Below, one piece after another: positions 54,095 to 62,265 of a stretch of 64,000 bases of DNA. The DNA lies in the NCBI RefSeq assembly GCF_020907405.1, contig NZ_JAJJOE010000008.1, positions 1-64,000 of the forward strand, in the 5' to 3' direction. Position 1 is the stretch's first letter. Every line of letters starts with the position of its first letter. The notes under the pieces are model-generated. The model saw only the letters and a program-made list of their open reading frames with translations, searched no databases and was not told the DNA's origin. The DNA comes from Arthrobacter sp. zg-Y769 (GTDB lineage: Bacteria > Actinomycetota > Actinomycetes > Actinomycetales > Micrococcaceae). The position numbers and the translations under genes are program-made.

Positions 54095-55000
54095 ATGCCG
54101 AACTCCCCCGAATACAGTGTCGTCAGCTACGGGCGGGACCTTTCCGACGCCTACCTAGGCGCCGTGCAGGGTGCGGTTTCCGGCCTGGGTGCGCGGATCC
54201 TGGAGCTGGAGAACGCCGCGGGGAACGGTTTCACGGTGTCCAAGCTTTATGTGGGGTACGACGGCGGCCTCCCGAGGCTGCGGCGCGCCGTCGCTGCGGC
54301 GGCGGCAGCGGTGCCGGTGAAGGCAGGCGGCGAGCACAGCGCCGTGGTGCCGCCGTCGCTGCTTGAAGATGCCCGGAAGCTGCTGGTGATGGACGTGGAC
54401 TCGACGCTGATCAAGCAGGAAGTCATCGAGCTGCTGGCGGCCCACGCGGGACGGGAAGCAGAGGTGGCCGCCGTAACCGAGGCCGCCATGCGCGGGGAAC
54501 TGGATTTTGCCGCCAGCCTGCACGCCCGGGTGAAAACGCTTGCCGGACTGCCTGCATCAGTGATTGACGAGGTCGGAGCCCGGATTGAGCTTTCCGACGG
54601 CGCGGAACCGCTGGTGAAGGAGTTCCTTGCCGCCGGACACGGAGTTGCCGTGGTGTCCGGCGGATTCACCCAGGTGCTGGACCCGCTGGCCGATCGCCTG
54701 CAGCTCAGTTTCCGCAGGGCGAACCTGCTGGAAATCAAGGACGGGGTGCTGACCGGCGCTGTATCCGGTGAAGTGGTGGACCGTGCGGTCAAGGCCAGGT
54801 CGCTGGCTGGGTGGGCACGCGGGCTGGGTGTGGCACCCGGGCACACCATTGCGGTGGGCGACGGCGCCAATGATTTGGACATGCTTGCGGCGGCCGCACT
54901 GGGAGTGGCCTTTAATGCCAAACCCGCAGTGCAGGCCGCCGCGGATGCCGTGCTGAACCTGCCCCAACTGGACGTGGTTCAGCACTTCGTGAAGCTCTAG
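54095..55000 (+). CDS. serB: Phosphoserine phosphatase SerB
   Basis: Last step of serine synthesis. 301 residues: an ACT-like N-terminal region (about 1-85), then the HAD domain with VMDVDSTL (D100 nucleophile, D102), SGGFT and GDGANDLDM motifs. The start at 54095 has only a weak GGA ribosome site. The stop shares CTAG with the stop of the downstream SDR on the other strand. Confidence 0.93.
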   Translation: MPNSPEYSVVSYGRDLSDAYLGAVQGAVSGLGARILELENAAGNGFTVSKLYVGYDGGLPRLRRAVAAAAAAVPVKAGGEHSAVVPPSLLEDARKLLVMDVDSTLIKQEVIELLAAHAGREAEVAAVTEAAMRGELDFAASLHARVKTLAGLPASVIDEVGARIELSDGAEPLVKEFLAAGHGVAVVSGGFTQVLDPLADRLQLSFRRANLLEIKDGVLTGAVSGEVVDRAVKARSLAGWARGLGVAPGHTIAVGDGANDLDMLAAAALGVAFNAKPAVQAAADAVLNLPQLDVVQHFVKL

Positions 55001-55770
55001 GCGGGGTCGCCGGCAGTGTCTGCTGCGCCGGCGGTCAGGTAGTCCGCACCGCCCACGTATTCGGTGTGCCCGGACGGAACGTCGGCAGTGGCCATGCGGG
55101 CCACTTCGGCGCCGAACTCCTGCACGGAGTAGAGCCTGCCGGCTTCCTCGCGGCGGGCTTCGATGGCGCCGGGGTTGGCCCGGTCCAGCAGGGTTGCCGT
55201 GACGGTGCCTTCGATCATGTCCCCGGAGACCACCACCAGGGTGATGCCCTTTTCCTCCAGCTGCGGGAGCAGAGCCCGGAGTGCATCTTCGCCGGCCCGC
55301 TTGCTGAGGGCCACGGCCTCGTATTCCGGCATGGTCGGCACCGAGCGGATGAAGTGGGCCTGGTGGCTAGTGACGAAGACCACCCGCGAACCGGCGGGCA
55401 TCACCTCAAGCGCCGCGGTCAGCATGTTGACCTGCGCGTCCCGGTTCAGCTTCAGCGCGTAGTTCTCCTCCACACCGGTTTCCATGCCGCCGGAGGCATT
55501 GAGCACCAGGACATCCAGCCCGCCGAAGTTCTCCTGCGCCGCAGCCACGAGCGCAGCCGGGCCTTCCGCGACGGTGAGGTCAGCGCCCACGGCCACTGCG
55601 CGTCCGCCGGCTTCCCCAATGGCAGCGACCACCTTATTGGCACGCGGTGCCTTCTGGCGGTAATTGACGACGACGCCGGCACCTTCGGCCGCCAGGAAGC
55701 GGGCCACCTCGGCTCCGATTCCGCGCGATGATCCGGTGACGATCGCGGCTTTGCCATCCAGCAGGCCCAT
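54997..55770 (-). CDS. SDR-family oxidoreductase with atypical active site
   Basis: 257 residues. VTGSSRGIG at 13-21 binds NAD(P), but the usual NNAG reads NASGG and the Tyr-Lys spacing is Y-x6-K (EYEAVALSKRA) instead of YxxxK. It may still act as a reductase with a displaced Tyr, or only bind cofactor. AAGGAG precedes ATG. Overlaps serB tail to tail by four bases (CTAG). Confidence 0.8.
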   Translation of the reverse strand: MGLLDGKAAIVTGSSRGIGAEVARFLAAEGAGVVVNYRQKAPRANKVVAAIGEAGGRAVAVGADLTVAEGPAALVAAAQENFGGLDVLVLNASGGMETGVEENYALKLNRDAQVNMLTAALEVMPAGSRVVFVTSHQAHFIRSVPTMPEYEAVALSKRAGEDALRALLPQLEEKGITLVVVSGDMIEGTVTATLLDRANPGAIEARREEAGRLYSVQEFGAEVARMATADVPSGHTEYVGGADYLTAGAADTAGDPA

Positions 55771-55893
55771 GGGATCTCCTTTTTGTAGAAAGTATCTAAG
55801 CAGTCAGCTCTCCGAACCCATCCTGCCAGCCGGCGCACCGGCCGGCAGTTGAGGAAACCTCCAAGGATTTGGGGAGCTGCGCGTTGGCGGGGG

Positions 55894-56622
55894 CTAGTGC
55901 CCCATGCCCAGGCCGCCGTCGACCGGGATGACGGCACCGGAAATGTAGCCTGCCTCATCGCCGGCAATCCAGCGCACCACGTTGGCAACTTCCTCCGGCT
56001 CGGCGAATCTGCCGGCGGGAATGGAGGAAAGGTAGTTCTTCTGCGTATCTTCGGGCAGGGCGCGGGTCATGTCGGTGTTGATGAATCCCGGGGCCACAAC
56101 GTTGGCCGTGATGTTGCGGGAGCCCAGTTCACGGGTCAGGGAACGGGCGATGCCGATCAGGCCGGCCTTGGAGGCGGCGTAGTTGATCTGTCCGGGCGAT
56201 CCGTAGAGTCCGACCACGGAGGAGATCAGCACCACCCGGCCCTTCTTCATCCGGAGCATGCCCTTGGAGGCCCGCTTGACCACCCGGAAGGCACCGGTGA
56301 GGTTGGTGTCGATCACGTCGGAGAAATCGTCTTCACTCATCCGCAGCAGCAGCATGTCCCGGGTGATCCCGGCGTTGGCCACGAGGACTTCCACGGGGCC
56401 GTGCGCGGCCTCGACCTCGGTGAACGCGGCGTCGACCGATGCCATATCCGTCACATCCGCCTTGACGCCCAGCATCCCGGCGGGAACCTCGCCGCTGCGG
56501 TACGTGATGGCCACGCGGTCGCCTGCGGCCAGGAATGCCTGGGCAATTGCCAGCCCGATTCCGCGGTTTCCTCCGGTCACCAGGACGCTGCGGCCGGACT
56601 CGTTCTCTGTCGTGTTCTGCAC
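55894..56622 (-). CDS. fabG: 3-oxoacyl-ACP reductase FabG (MabA type)
   Basis: 242 residues, classical SDR: VTGGNRGIG (15-23), NAGITRDML, S142, and Y155/K159 in NYAASKAG. In type II fatty-acid synthesis it reduces 3-oxoacyl-ACP with NADPH. GTG start six bases after AAGGA. It is the second FabG-like enzyme here after the FabG4 form. 123 bp separate it from the SDR. Confidence 0.92.
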   Translation of the reverse strand: MQNTTENESGRSVLVTGGNRGIGLAIAQAFLAAGDRVAITYRSGEVPAGMLGVKADVTDMASVDAAFTEVEAAHGPVEVLVANAGITRDMLLLRMSEDDFSDVIDTNLTGAFRVVKRASKGMLRMKKGRVVLISSVVGLYGSPGQINYAASKAGLIGIARSLTRELGSRNITANVVAPGFINTDMTRALPEDTQKNYLSSIPAGRFAEPEEVANVVRWIAGDEAGYISGAVIPVDGGLGMGH

Positions 56623-56747
56623 GGATATTCCTTCTTTCAGCCAGCGATGGGGGTTGCCTCGATCCTACGTGCGCCGGATTCAACTTCTGCAACGCGGCCG
56701 CTAGTGAGAGAATGAACGGACCTGTTTGGAGGGTGAGGAAGACTACC

Positions 56748-56777
56748 GATGGCTACTGATGGCTACTGATGGCTAGG
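56748..56777 (+). repeat. 10-bp tandem repeat across the DUF3099 start
   Basis: GATGGCTACT occurs twice directly, then GATGGCTAGG. Each repeat contains an ATG. The first ATG (56749) opens MATDGY and ends with a TGA sharing its A with the true ATG at 56769; the second (56759) opens MATDG. The good ribosome sites GGAGGG and GAGGAAG (56728-56741) suit the first ATG, not the third, which is 28 bases away. Confidence 0.85.
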
Positions 56778-57155
56778 GACACAAACCGCGGGGAGAGCGT
56801 CCCCAGAATCACCGACGCACCCAGCCCGCACACCGACGAAATGCGCACACGCATGATCAAGTACAGCGTGTCCATGGGCATCCGTGTGGTCTGCCTGTTC
56901 CTGATGTTCTTCGTGCACGGCTGGTTGTTGTGGGTGGTGATTGCCGGAGCGGTGGTGCTCCCCTACTTCGCGGTCATCATCGCCAACGGAGGCTCGGATA
57001 CCCGCCTTATGACCGCCTCGGATGCGATGATAGACAGTCCGCCGGCCACCGCGCTGGACGCTCCGCGGGCGGCGGAAGAACAAACCGCTGAAACTCCCGA
57101 AACCACCGTGTTGCCGGGCGAGATCATAGACAACGACGACGAAGACAAGGCCTGA
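56769..57155 (+). CDS. DUF3099 membrane protein
   Basis: 128 residues with two helices (about 36-52 and 54-72; GIRVVCLFLMFFVHGWLLWVV) and an acidic C-tail. The family is uncharacterised and lies near SURF1 genes in Actinobacteria. Start in-frame choice is explained by the repeat: probably reinitiation after a six-codon uORF, see findings. Confidence 0.8.
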   Translation: MARDTNRGESVPRITDAPSPHTDEMRTRMIKYSVSMGIRVVCLFLMFFVHGWLLWVVIAGAVVLPYFAVIIANGGSDTRLMTASDAMIDSPPATALDAPRAAEEQTAETPETTVLPGEIIDNDDEDKA

Positions 57156-57164
57156 CCGCGCAGC

Positions 57165-57419
57165 ATGAACCTCCTCGATTCCCTCTCCGGCAACTCGGAC
57201 ACAGGCACCGGCACCCCGGTGTGTTCCCGGAAGGCCTGCAGGCTCAACGCAAGCTGGCAGCTGCTGTGGAACAACCCCCGCATCCATACCCCGGAACGGC
57301 GCAAGGCCTGGCTTGCCTGCGATGAGCACCGGGACTGGCTGGAGGATTACCTGCGTACGCGCGGCCTCTGGAAGGAAACCCTCCCGCTGGACGGCAGCAC
57401 TGAAGGCGGTACAGCGTAG
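57165..57419 (+). CDS. Small Cys/His-containing protein, unknown function
   Basis: 84 residues. CSRKACRLNASWQLLWNN and ACDEHRDWLEDYLRTRGLW carry C20, C25, C52 and H55, a possible metal site. Such genes beside SURF1 are sometimes labelled acetone carboxylase, which the length does not support. Placed between DUF3099 and SURF1 with gaps of 9 and 0 bp, so an operon. A copper/heme assembly role is a guess from context. Confidence 0.75.
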   Translation: MNLLDSLSGNSDTGTGTPVCSRKACRLNASWQLLWNNPRIHTPERRKAWLACDEHRDWLEDYLRTRGLWKETLPLDGSTEGGTA

Positions 57420-58292
57420 ATGTACCGCTTCCTCCTCTCCGCCCGCTGGTTCGGCTGGTTTGTCCTTGTCTGCGTCCTGGCAGCCGCGTGCGTGGGCCTG
57501 GGCCAGTGGCAGATGGACCGCCGCGAAGCCTCCCTGGCCGACAGTGCCCGCATCGAATCCAATTACGACGCCGCGCCGGTTCCATACGACGAGGCCGAAG
57601 AATATTTCGACACCTACGACGAATCCGCCGAATGGCTGCCCGTGAAGCTTGAGGGAACGTACGACTCCGCCGAGCAGCGCATTATCCGCAACCGCCCGCT
57701 GAAAGGCCGCCCCGGCTACGAGGTCCTGGTGCCGCTGAAGCTTGACGACGGCACCAGCGTGGCGGTCAACCGCGGCTGGCTGCCGATCGGAGACGACGAG
57801 GCCGGCCGTCCGGACAGCATCCCCGCCGCCCCCGAGGGCAGGGTCAGCGTGGTGGCCCGGATCAAACCCGCCGAACCCACCCTGACGCGCAGCGCACCCG
57901 AGGGGCAGCTGCCCTCGATCGACCTGGGAGCCTTCGCGGAGCAGCTGGACTATCCGCTGCACCAGGGGTCCTACGGGCTCATGGCAAGCGAGGACCCGGG
58001 TGCCGCCGTCGCGCCCGAAGGCGCCCCGCGTCCGGAAGTGGATGAGGGCCTGCACCTCTCGTACGGACTGCAGTGGTACGGGTTCGCGCTGATGATGTTC
58101 ATTGGCCTGGGTTATGCCGCGCGCCAGGAAGCATTGAACCGCTACTACGACGGCATCGACGATGAGGATGACGACGACGACATCATCGCCGCCCACCCGA
58201 CTCCCTCCCGGCGTCGTCCCCCGCGCCGCAAAAAGCGCGGGCCTACGGGTGAAGAGGAAGAGGACGCAATCCTGGACGCACAGGGCTTCTAG
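57420..58292 (+). CDS. SURF1 family cytochrome oxidase assembly protein
   Basis: 290 residues: first helix about 10-28 (FGWFVLVCVLAAACVGLGQWQMDRR, part), an external loop with RNRPLKGRPGYEVLVPL and VNRGWLP, second helix about 215-235 (QWYGFALMMFIGLGYA), then a long acidic and basic cytoplasmic tail. SURF1 helps insert heme a/Cu into cytochrome c oxidase. The ATG follows the previous stop directly, so translation is coupled. Confidence 0.92.
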   Translation: MYRFLLSARWFGWFVLVCVLAAACVGLGQWQMDRREASLADSARIESNYDAAPVPYDEAEEYFDTYDESAEWLPVKLEGTYDSAEQRIIRNRPLKGRPGYEVLVPLKLDDGTSVAVNRGWLPIGDDEAGRPDSIPAAPEGRVSVVARIKPAEPTLTRSAPEGQLPSIDLGAFAEQLDYPLHQGSYGLMASEDPGAAVAPEGAPRPEVDEGLHLSYGLQWYGFALMMFIGLGYAARQEALNRYYDGIDDEDDDDDIIAAHPTPSRRRPPRRKKRGPTGEEEEDAILDAQGF

Positions 58293-58324
58293 GCCCTCCT
58301 GCCGGCTTCGGCTGCGCAGACGAC

Positions 58325-58356
58325 AGCGGCCCTGCTCCGATTGGAGCAGGGCCGCT
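58325..58356. terminator. Hairpin between SURF1 and ABC-F genes
   Basis: AGCGGCCCTGCTCC pairs perfectly with GGAGCAGGGCCGCT, 14 bp with a GATT loop, between convergent stops. No T tract; bidirectional use is likely. Confidence 0.75.
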
Positions 58357-58380
58357 GGTGTACGCGGGATGGGCCGGAGG

Positions 58381-59979
58381 TTAGGCCAGGGTCACCAGGT
58401 CAAGGTAGTTCTCGTTCCAGTGGTCCTCGTCGCCGTCCGGCAGGAGCACCACACGTTCCGGGTTCAGTGCCGCTACAGCGCCCTCATCGTGGCTGACCAT
58501 CACCACGGCACCGGTGTAGTTGCTCAGGGCCCCGAGGATCTCCGCACGGGAGGCGGGGTCCAGGTTGTTGGTGGGTTCGTCCAGGAGCAGGACGTTCGCG
58601 GAGGAGGCAACGATGGTGGCCAGGGCCAGGCGGGTCTTCTCGCCGCCGGACAGGACGCCGGCCTTCTTCTCGACGTCGTCGCCGCTGAACATAAAGGAAC
58701 CCAGCACGCTGCGGACCTCGGCGTCATCCATGTCCGGCGCGGAGGAACGCATGTTCTCGAGAACCGTCCGCTCCGTGTCCAGGGTCTCGTGCTCCTGGGC
58801 GTAGTAGCCCACCTTGAGCCCGTGCCCGGCGATGACCTTGCCGGTATCCGGCTTGTCGACGCCGGCCAGCATCCGCAGCAGGGTGGTCTTGCCCGCGCCG
58901 TTCAGGCCCAGGATGACCACCTTGGAACCGCGGTCAATGGCCAGGTCCACGTCGGTGAAGATTTCCAGCGAACCGTAGCTCTTGCTGAGGCCCTCGGCAG
59001 TCATGGGGGTCTTGCCGCACGGGGCCGGATCCGGGAAGCGGAGGGCTGCCACGCGGTCATTGGCGCGGACGGCGTCCAGGCCGCCCATCAGGCGGTCCAC
59101 GCGCTTGAGCATGCTCTGTGCCGCGGAGGCACCGGACGCGCGGGCCTTCATCTTGTTGGCCTGGGCCAGCAGGATGCCGGCCTTCTTCTCGGTGTTGGCA
59201 CGTTCGCGCTTGCGGGCGCGCTCATCGGTCTCACGCTGGATCTTGTAACGCTTCCAGTCCATGTTGTAGATGTCGATGGTGGCGCGGTTGGCGTCAAGGC
59301 TGAAGACCTTGTTCACGGTGGCTTCAAGCAGCTCGGTATCGTGGCTGATCACGATCAGGCCGCCGGTGTGGTTCTTGAGGAACTCCCGCAGCCAGGCGAT
59401 GGAATCGGCGTCGAGGTGGTTGGTGGGCTCATCGAGGAGCATGGTCTCGGCGTCGGAGTACAGGATGCGGGCCAGCTCCACACGACGGCGCTGGCCGCCG
59501 GAGAGTGTCTTCAGGGGCTGGTTCAGCAACCGGTCCGGCAGGGCCAGGTTGGCGCAGATGGTGGCCGCCTCGGACTCCGCGGCGTACCCGCCGGCGGAGA
59601 GGAACTCCGACTCCAGCCGGTCGTAGCGGTTCATCGCCTTCTGGGAGACCTTCGGATCATCGCTGGCCATCTCGTCCTGGCACTTCTTCAGCTGTGCGGA
59701 AACCACGTCCAGGCCGCGGGCGGACAGAATACGGTCACGGCCCAGCTGGTCCATGTCCGGGGTGCGCGGATCCTGGGGCAGGTAGCCGATGTCGCCTACC
59801 CGCTTCACGGTGCCTCCAGCCGGGAGGGCTTCGCCGGCGAGGACCTTGGTCAGGGTGGTCTTGCCGGCGCCGTTGCGGCCTACCAGCCCGATTTTGTCTC
59901 CCTTGTCAACACGGAATGAAACCGCTTCCATGAGCAGCCGTGCGCCTGCACGCAGCTCGAGACCAGATACGGAAATCAC
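58381..59979 (-). CDS. ABC-F family ATPase (ribosome-associated type)
   Basis: 532 residues with two ABC domains and no membrane part: first Walker A GRNGAGKTT (35-43) and LSGGQRRRVELARIL, second GLNGAGKTT and LSGGEKTRLALATIV. The linker about 225-300 is basic and helical (WKRYKIQRETDERARKRERANTEKK), like ABC-F proteins that dislodge antibiotics or adjust translation. Resembles M. tuberculosis Rv1473. GTG with GAAAGG eight bases upstream, preceded by a 36-codon overlapping ORF and dyads. Confidence 0.92.
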   Translation of the reverse strand: MISVSGLELRAGARLLMEAVSFRVDKGDKIGLVGRNGAGKTTLTKVLAGEALPAGGTVKRVGDIGYLPQDPRTPDMDQLGRDRILSARGLDVVSAQLKKCQDEMASDDPKVSQKAMNRYDRLESEFLSAGGYAAESEAATICANLALPDRLLNQPLKTLSGGQRRRVELARILYSDAETMLLDEPTNHLDADSIAWLREFLKNHTGGLIVISHDTELLEATVNKVFSLDANRATIDIYNMDWKRYKIQRETDERARKRERANTEKKAGILLAQANKMKARASGASAAQSMLKRVDRLMGGLDAVRANDRVAALRFPDPAPCGKTPMTAEGLSKSYGSLEIFTDVDLAIDRGSKVVILGLNGAGKTTLLRMLAGVDKPDTGKVIAGHGLKVGYYAQEHETLDTERTVLENMRSSAPDMDDAEVRSVLGSFMFSGDDVEKKAGVLSGGEKTRLALATIVASSANVLLLDEPTNNLDPASRAEILGALSNYTGAVVMVSHDEGAVAALNPERVVLLPDGDEDHWNENYLDLVTLA

Positions 59980-60086
59980 TCAGTGGACCTTTCGAAGGTT
60001 TTTGTATTGCAGAAACGCTGCGCGGTGCGCGGGCCTTGAAACGGTGGAAATCCACCGAGGCGGGAAGGGTCACAGTGACCGGTCAT
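59976..60086 (-). CDS. Candidate leader ORF overlapping the ABC-F start
   Basis: An ATG at 60086 opens 36 codons (begins MTGHCDPSRLGGFPPFQ) whose TGA overlaps the ABC-F GTG as GTGA. It lacks a strong ribosome site, but such overlaps allow coupling or attenuation. Chance occurrence in GC-rich DNA cannot be excluded. Confidence 0.35.
   Translation of the reverse strand: MTGHCDPSRLGGFPPFQGPRTAQRFCNTKTFERSTE
59987..60080 (-). promoter_or_regulatory. Dyads in the ABC-F leader
   Basis: GGTCACAGTGACC (60068-60080) is a 6-1-6 palindrome. CGGTGG/CCACCG (60042-60057) is a hairpin. ACCTTTCGAAGGT on the plus strand (59987-59999) covers the GAAAGG ribosome site, so it could hide the site. A possible -10 TAGACT lies at 60117-60122. 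Confidence 0.45.
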
Positions 60087-60233
60087 GGAGGCCTGGTTGG
60101 CCGGAACAGCCCTTCCAGTCTAGCCGCCATAGTCCATTTGTAGAAAACCTCCAATGGAATCCCGCTTCACCGCAGCTAATGTTCGAAACGCAATCCCGCC
60201 CGTTTTTCTTCCCCTATAAGGAAAAGTGCAGCG

Positions 60234-60902
60234 ATGAAGAACACTTCGGCCGACGCGCCGCGCCCCGCCCGCGGCACCGGCGGCTCCGGGTCCACCGGCA
60301 CTGGAAACGGCGCCCGGCTGCGTGCCCGCCGCCGGTGGACGTCCGCGGACCTGTCCCTGATTGCCGTCTTCGCTGCGCTCACCGCGGTCTTCTCGATTCT
60401 TCCCGGAGTGCCGCTGGGGGCGGGTGTGCCGATCACGCTGCAGACACTGGCGGTGATGCTTACCGGGATGCTTCTTGGCCCCGGACGCGGGGCTGCCGCC
60501 GTGGGACTCTTCCTGCTGGCGGGCCTGGCCGGGCTGCCGGTGTTCAGCGGTTTCCGCGGCGGCCCGGGCGTCCTTGCCGGGCCGTCCGCAGGCTATCTGC
60601 TCTCCTTCCCCGTGGCAGCCGCCGTTGTCGGGCTGCTGGCCGGGCTGGTGCTGCGGCGCACCCGGCGGGACCGGACGGTGCTGCTCTTCGCCGCGGCCCT
60701 GGCCACGAGTTTCGCCGTGGTGCATCCGGCCGGCATTGCAGGGCTGATGCTCAACGGACACCTATCCTTCCCGGCCGCGCTGGCGGTGGACATGGCCTTC
60801 TGGCCCGGAGATGTGATTAAGAACCTGCTTGCCGCCGTGGTGGCCGTCAGCGTTTTCAAGGCTTTCCCGTCAATGGCTTCCCCGGTACGCCGGAGCCGCT
60901 GA
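60234..60902 (+). CDS. bioY: Biotin ECF transporter substrate-binding protein BioY
   Basis: 222 residues, about six helices. The family core PLGAGVPITLQTLAVMLTGMLLGPGRGAAAVGLFLLAG is seen in short parts (QTLAVMLTG, GLPVF, GPSAGYLL). Works with BioM and BioN, whose genes overlap by one and four bases (TGATG; ATGA). A long basic N-extension (1-35) precedes the first helix. AAGGA sits twelve bases before ATG. I found no clear BirA or BioQ site. Confidence 0.93.
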   Translation: MKNTSADAPRPARGTGGSGSTGTGNGARLRARRRWTSADLSLIAVFAALTAVFSILPGVPLGAGVPITLQTLAVMLTGMLLGPGRGAAAVGLFLLAGLAGLPVFSGFRGGPGVLAGPSAGYLLSFPVAAAVVGLLAGLVLRRTRRDRTVLLFAAALATSFAVVHPAGIAGLMLNGHLSFPAALAVDMAFWPGDVIKNLLAAVVAVSVFKAFPSMASPVRRSR

Positions 60903-61606
60903 TGCCCTCTATCCTGCTGCAGGACGCCAGCGTGCTGCCCGCCGGGGACGGCGGGACGCATGCACCGATCCTGCACCCGCTGTCACTGGAGCTCGACACT
61001 GCGCGCACCGCCGTCGTCGGCGCCAACGGCTCCGGCAAGTCAACGCTGCTCAAACTTTTGAACGGACTCGTGCTGCCGGACACCGGCACGGTCAGTGTGG
61101 ACGGCCTGGATACTGCCAGGCACGGAGCGGCCGTGCGGCGGCGCGTCGGGTTTGTCTTCACGGATCCGCTCTCGCAGCTGGTGATGCCCACCGGGCGGGA
61201 CGACGTCGAGCTGTCCCTGCGTGCCTCGGTCCGGAACCGGGTCCAGCGCCGTGCCGCGGCCGAAGCGCGGCTTGAGGCCCTCGGGCTGCTGGAGTTGGCG
61301 GACCGGAGCATCTACGACCTCTCCGGCGGCGAACGGCAGCTGATGGCGCTGGCCTCAGTGTTGGCGGTTGAACCCGCCGTGCTGGTGGCAGATGAGCCCA
61401 GCACCCTCCTGGACCTGCGCAATACGGCTTGGCTGCGGCGGATTTTTGCCTCGCTCCCCCAGCAGGTCATCTACACCACGCATGACCTGGACTTCGCGGC
61501 CGATGCAGACCGGGTGCTGGTAATGGACGGCGGCGCGGTGGTATTCGACGGCGGTCCCCGTGAGGGCATAGCCGCCTACCGGGCGCTGGCGTTGGGGGTG
61601 GGATGA
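60902..61606 (+). CDS. bioM: ECF transporter ATPase BioM
   Basis: 234 residues: Walker A GANGSGKST (40-48), signature LSGGERQLMALASVL, Walker B VLVADEPSTLLD and H-loop TTHD. Energises biotin uptake via BioY/BioN. Start ATG overlaps bioY's TGA by one base. Confidence 0.93.
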   Translation: MPSILLQDASVLPAGDGGTHAPILHPLSLELDTARTAVVGANGSGKSTLLKLLNGLVLPDTGTVSVDGLDTARHGAAVRRRVGFVFTDPLSQLVMPTGRDDVELSLRASVRNRVQRRAAAEARLEALGLLELADRSIYDLSGGERQLMALASVLAVEPAVLVADEPSTLLDLRNTAWLRRIFASLPQQVIYTTHDLDFAADADRVLVMDGGAVVFDGGPREGIAAYRALALGVG

Positions 61607-62256
61607 GACGCTCTGCCGGGGCAGGGGACCTGCTGGGTGCGTACCGGCCGGGGACCTCTTCGATGCATGCGGCGCCCCTTGGGCTGAAGGCCGGAGTCCT
61701 GGTTGTCCTGTCCGTGGCGGTGCTGGCGCTGCGCTCCCCCGTGCTGCTGGCCCTTGCTGCGGTTCTGGTGCTTACCGCCTATGCCGCCGCCGGGCTGCTG
61801 CGCGAGTCCTGGGTGCCCCTGAGGCTGATGTGGCCGGTCCTGGTGCTGCTTGGCGTGTTTCAGTGGTGGGCTTCCGGCGTAGAGGCCGCCGTCATGGTGA
61901 CCGGCAATATTGCCGTCTGCGTGACGGCGGCCCGGCTGCTGACCCTGACCACTGCCCCGCAGGAGCTGCTGGACGGACTGGTGTCGCTGGCGCGTCCGCT
62001 GCGGCCGCTCGGCGCGGATCCGGAACGGTTTGGGCTGACCCTGGCGCTGATGCTGCGGAGCATTCCGTTCCTGCTTGGGTCCGCCCGCGATGTCCGGGAA
62101 TCGGCCATGGCGCGCGGGCTGGAACGCAATCCACGGGCCCTCACCGTTCCCGTCGTCATCCGGGCGGTGGCCTATGCCCGCCAGACCGGCGACGCGCTTG
62201 CGGCGCGCGGCATCGGCGAAAGGTCCGAAACAAAGGTTGCCAAAGGCAACCGATAA
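61603..62256 (+). CDS. bioN: ECF transporter transmembrane protein BioN
   Basis: 217 residues. Four to five helices and two ARG motifs near the C-terminus (MARGLERN, AARGIGER) that contact the ATPase, as in EcfT/BioN. Overlaps bioM by four bases. The last codons contain an inverted repeat next to the following promoter. Confidence 0.93.
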   Translation: MRRSAGAGDLLGAYRPGTSSMHAAPLGLKAGVLVVLSVAVLALRSPVLLALAAVLVLTAYAAAGLLRESWVPLRLMWPVLVLLGVFQWWASGVEAAVMVTGNIAVCVTAARLLTLTTAPQELLDGLVSLARPLRPLGADPERFGLTLALMLRSIPFLLGSARDVRESAMARGLERNPRALTVPVVIRAVAYARQTGDALAARGIGERSETKVAKGNR

Positions 62257-62259
62257 CCT
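62235..62259 (+). promoter_or_regulatory. Dyad and -10 before the metallopeptidase gene
   Basis: GGTTGCC-AAA-GGCAACC (62235-62251) inside the bioN tail, directly followed by TAACCT (62254-62259), which ends six bases before ATG. The dyad could be an operator or a bioN terminator without T tract. Confidence 0.45.
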
Positions 62260-62265
62260 GATGAC

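Noticed and set aside
60000-60233. A biotin-type riboswitch or BirA/BioQ operator before bioY
   Set aside because: I looked for dyads resembling known biotin repressor sites and found none convincing; biotin riboswitches are not known for this family.
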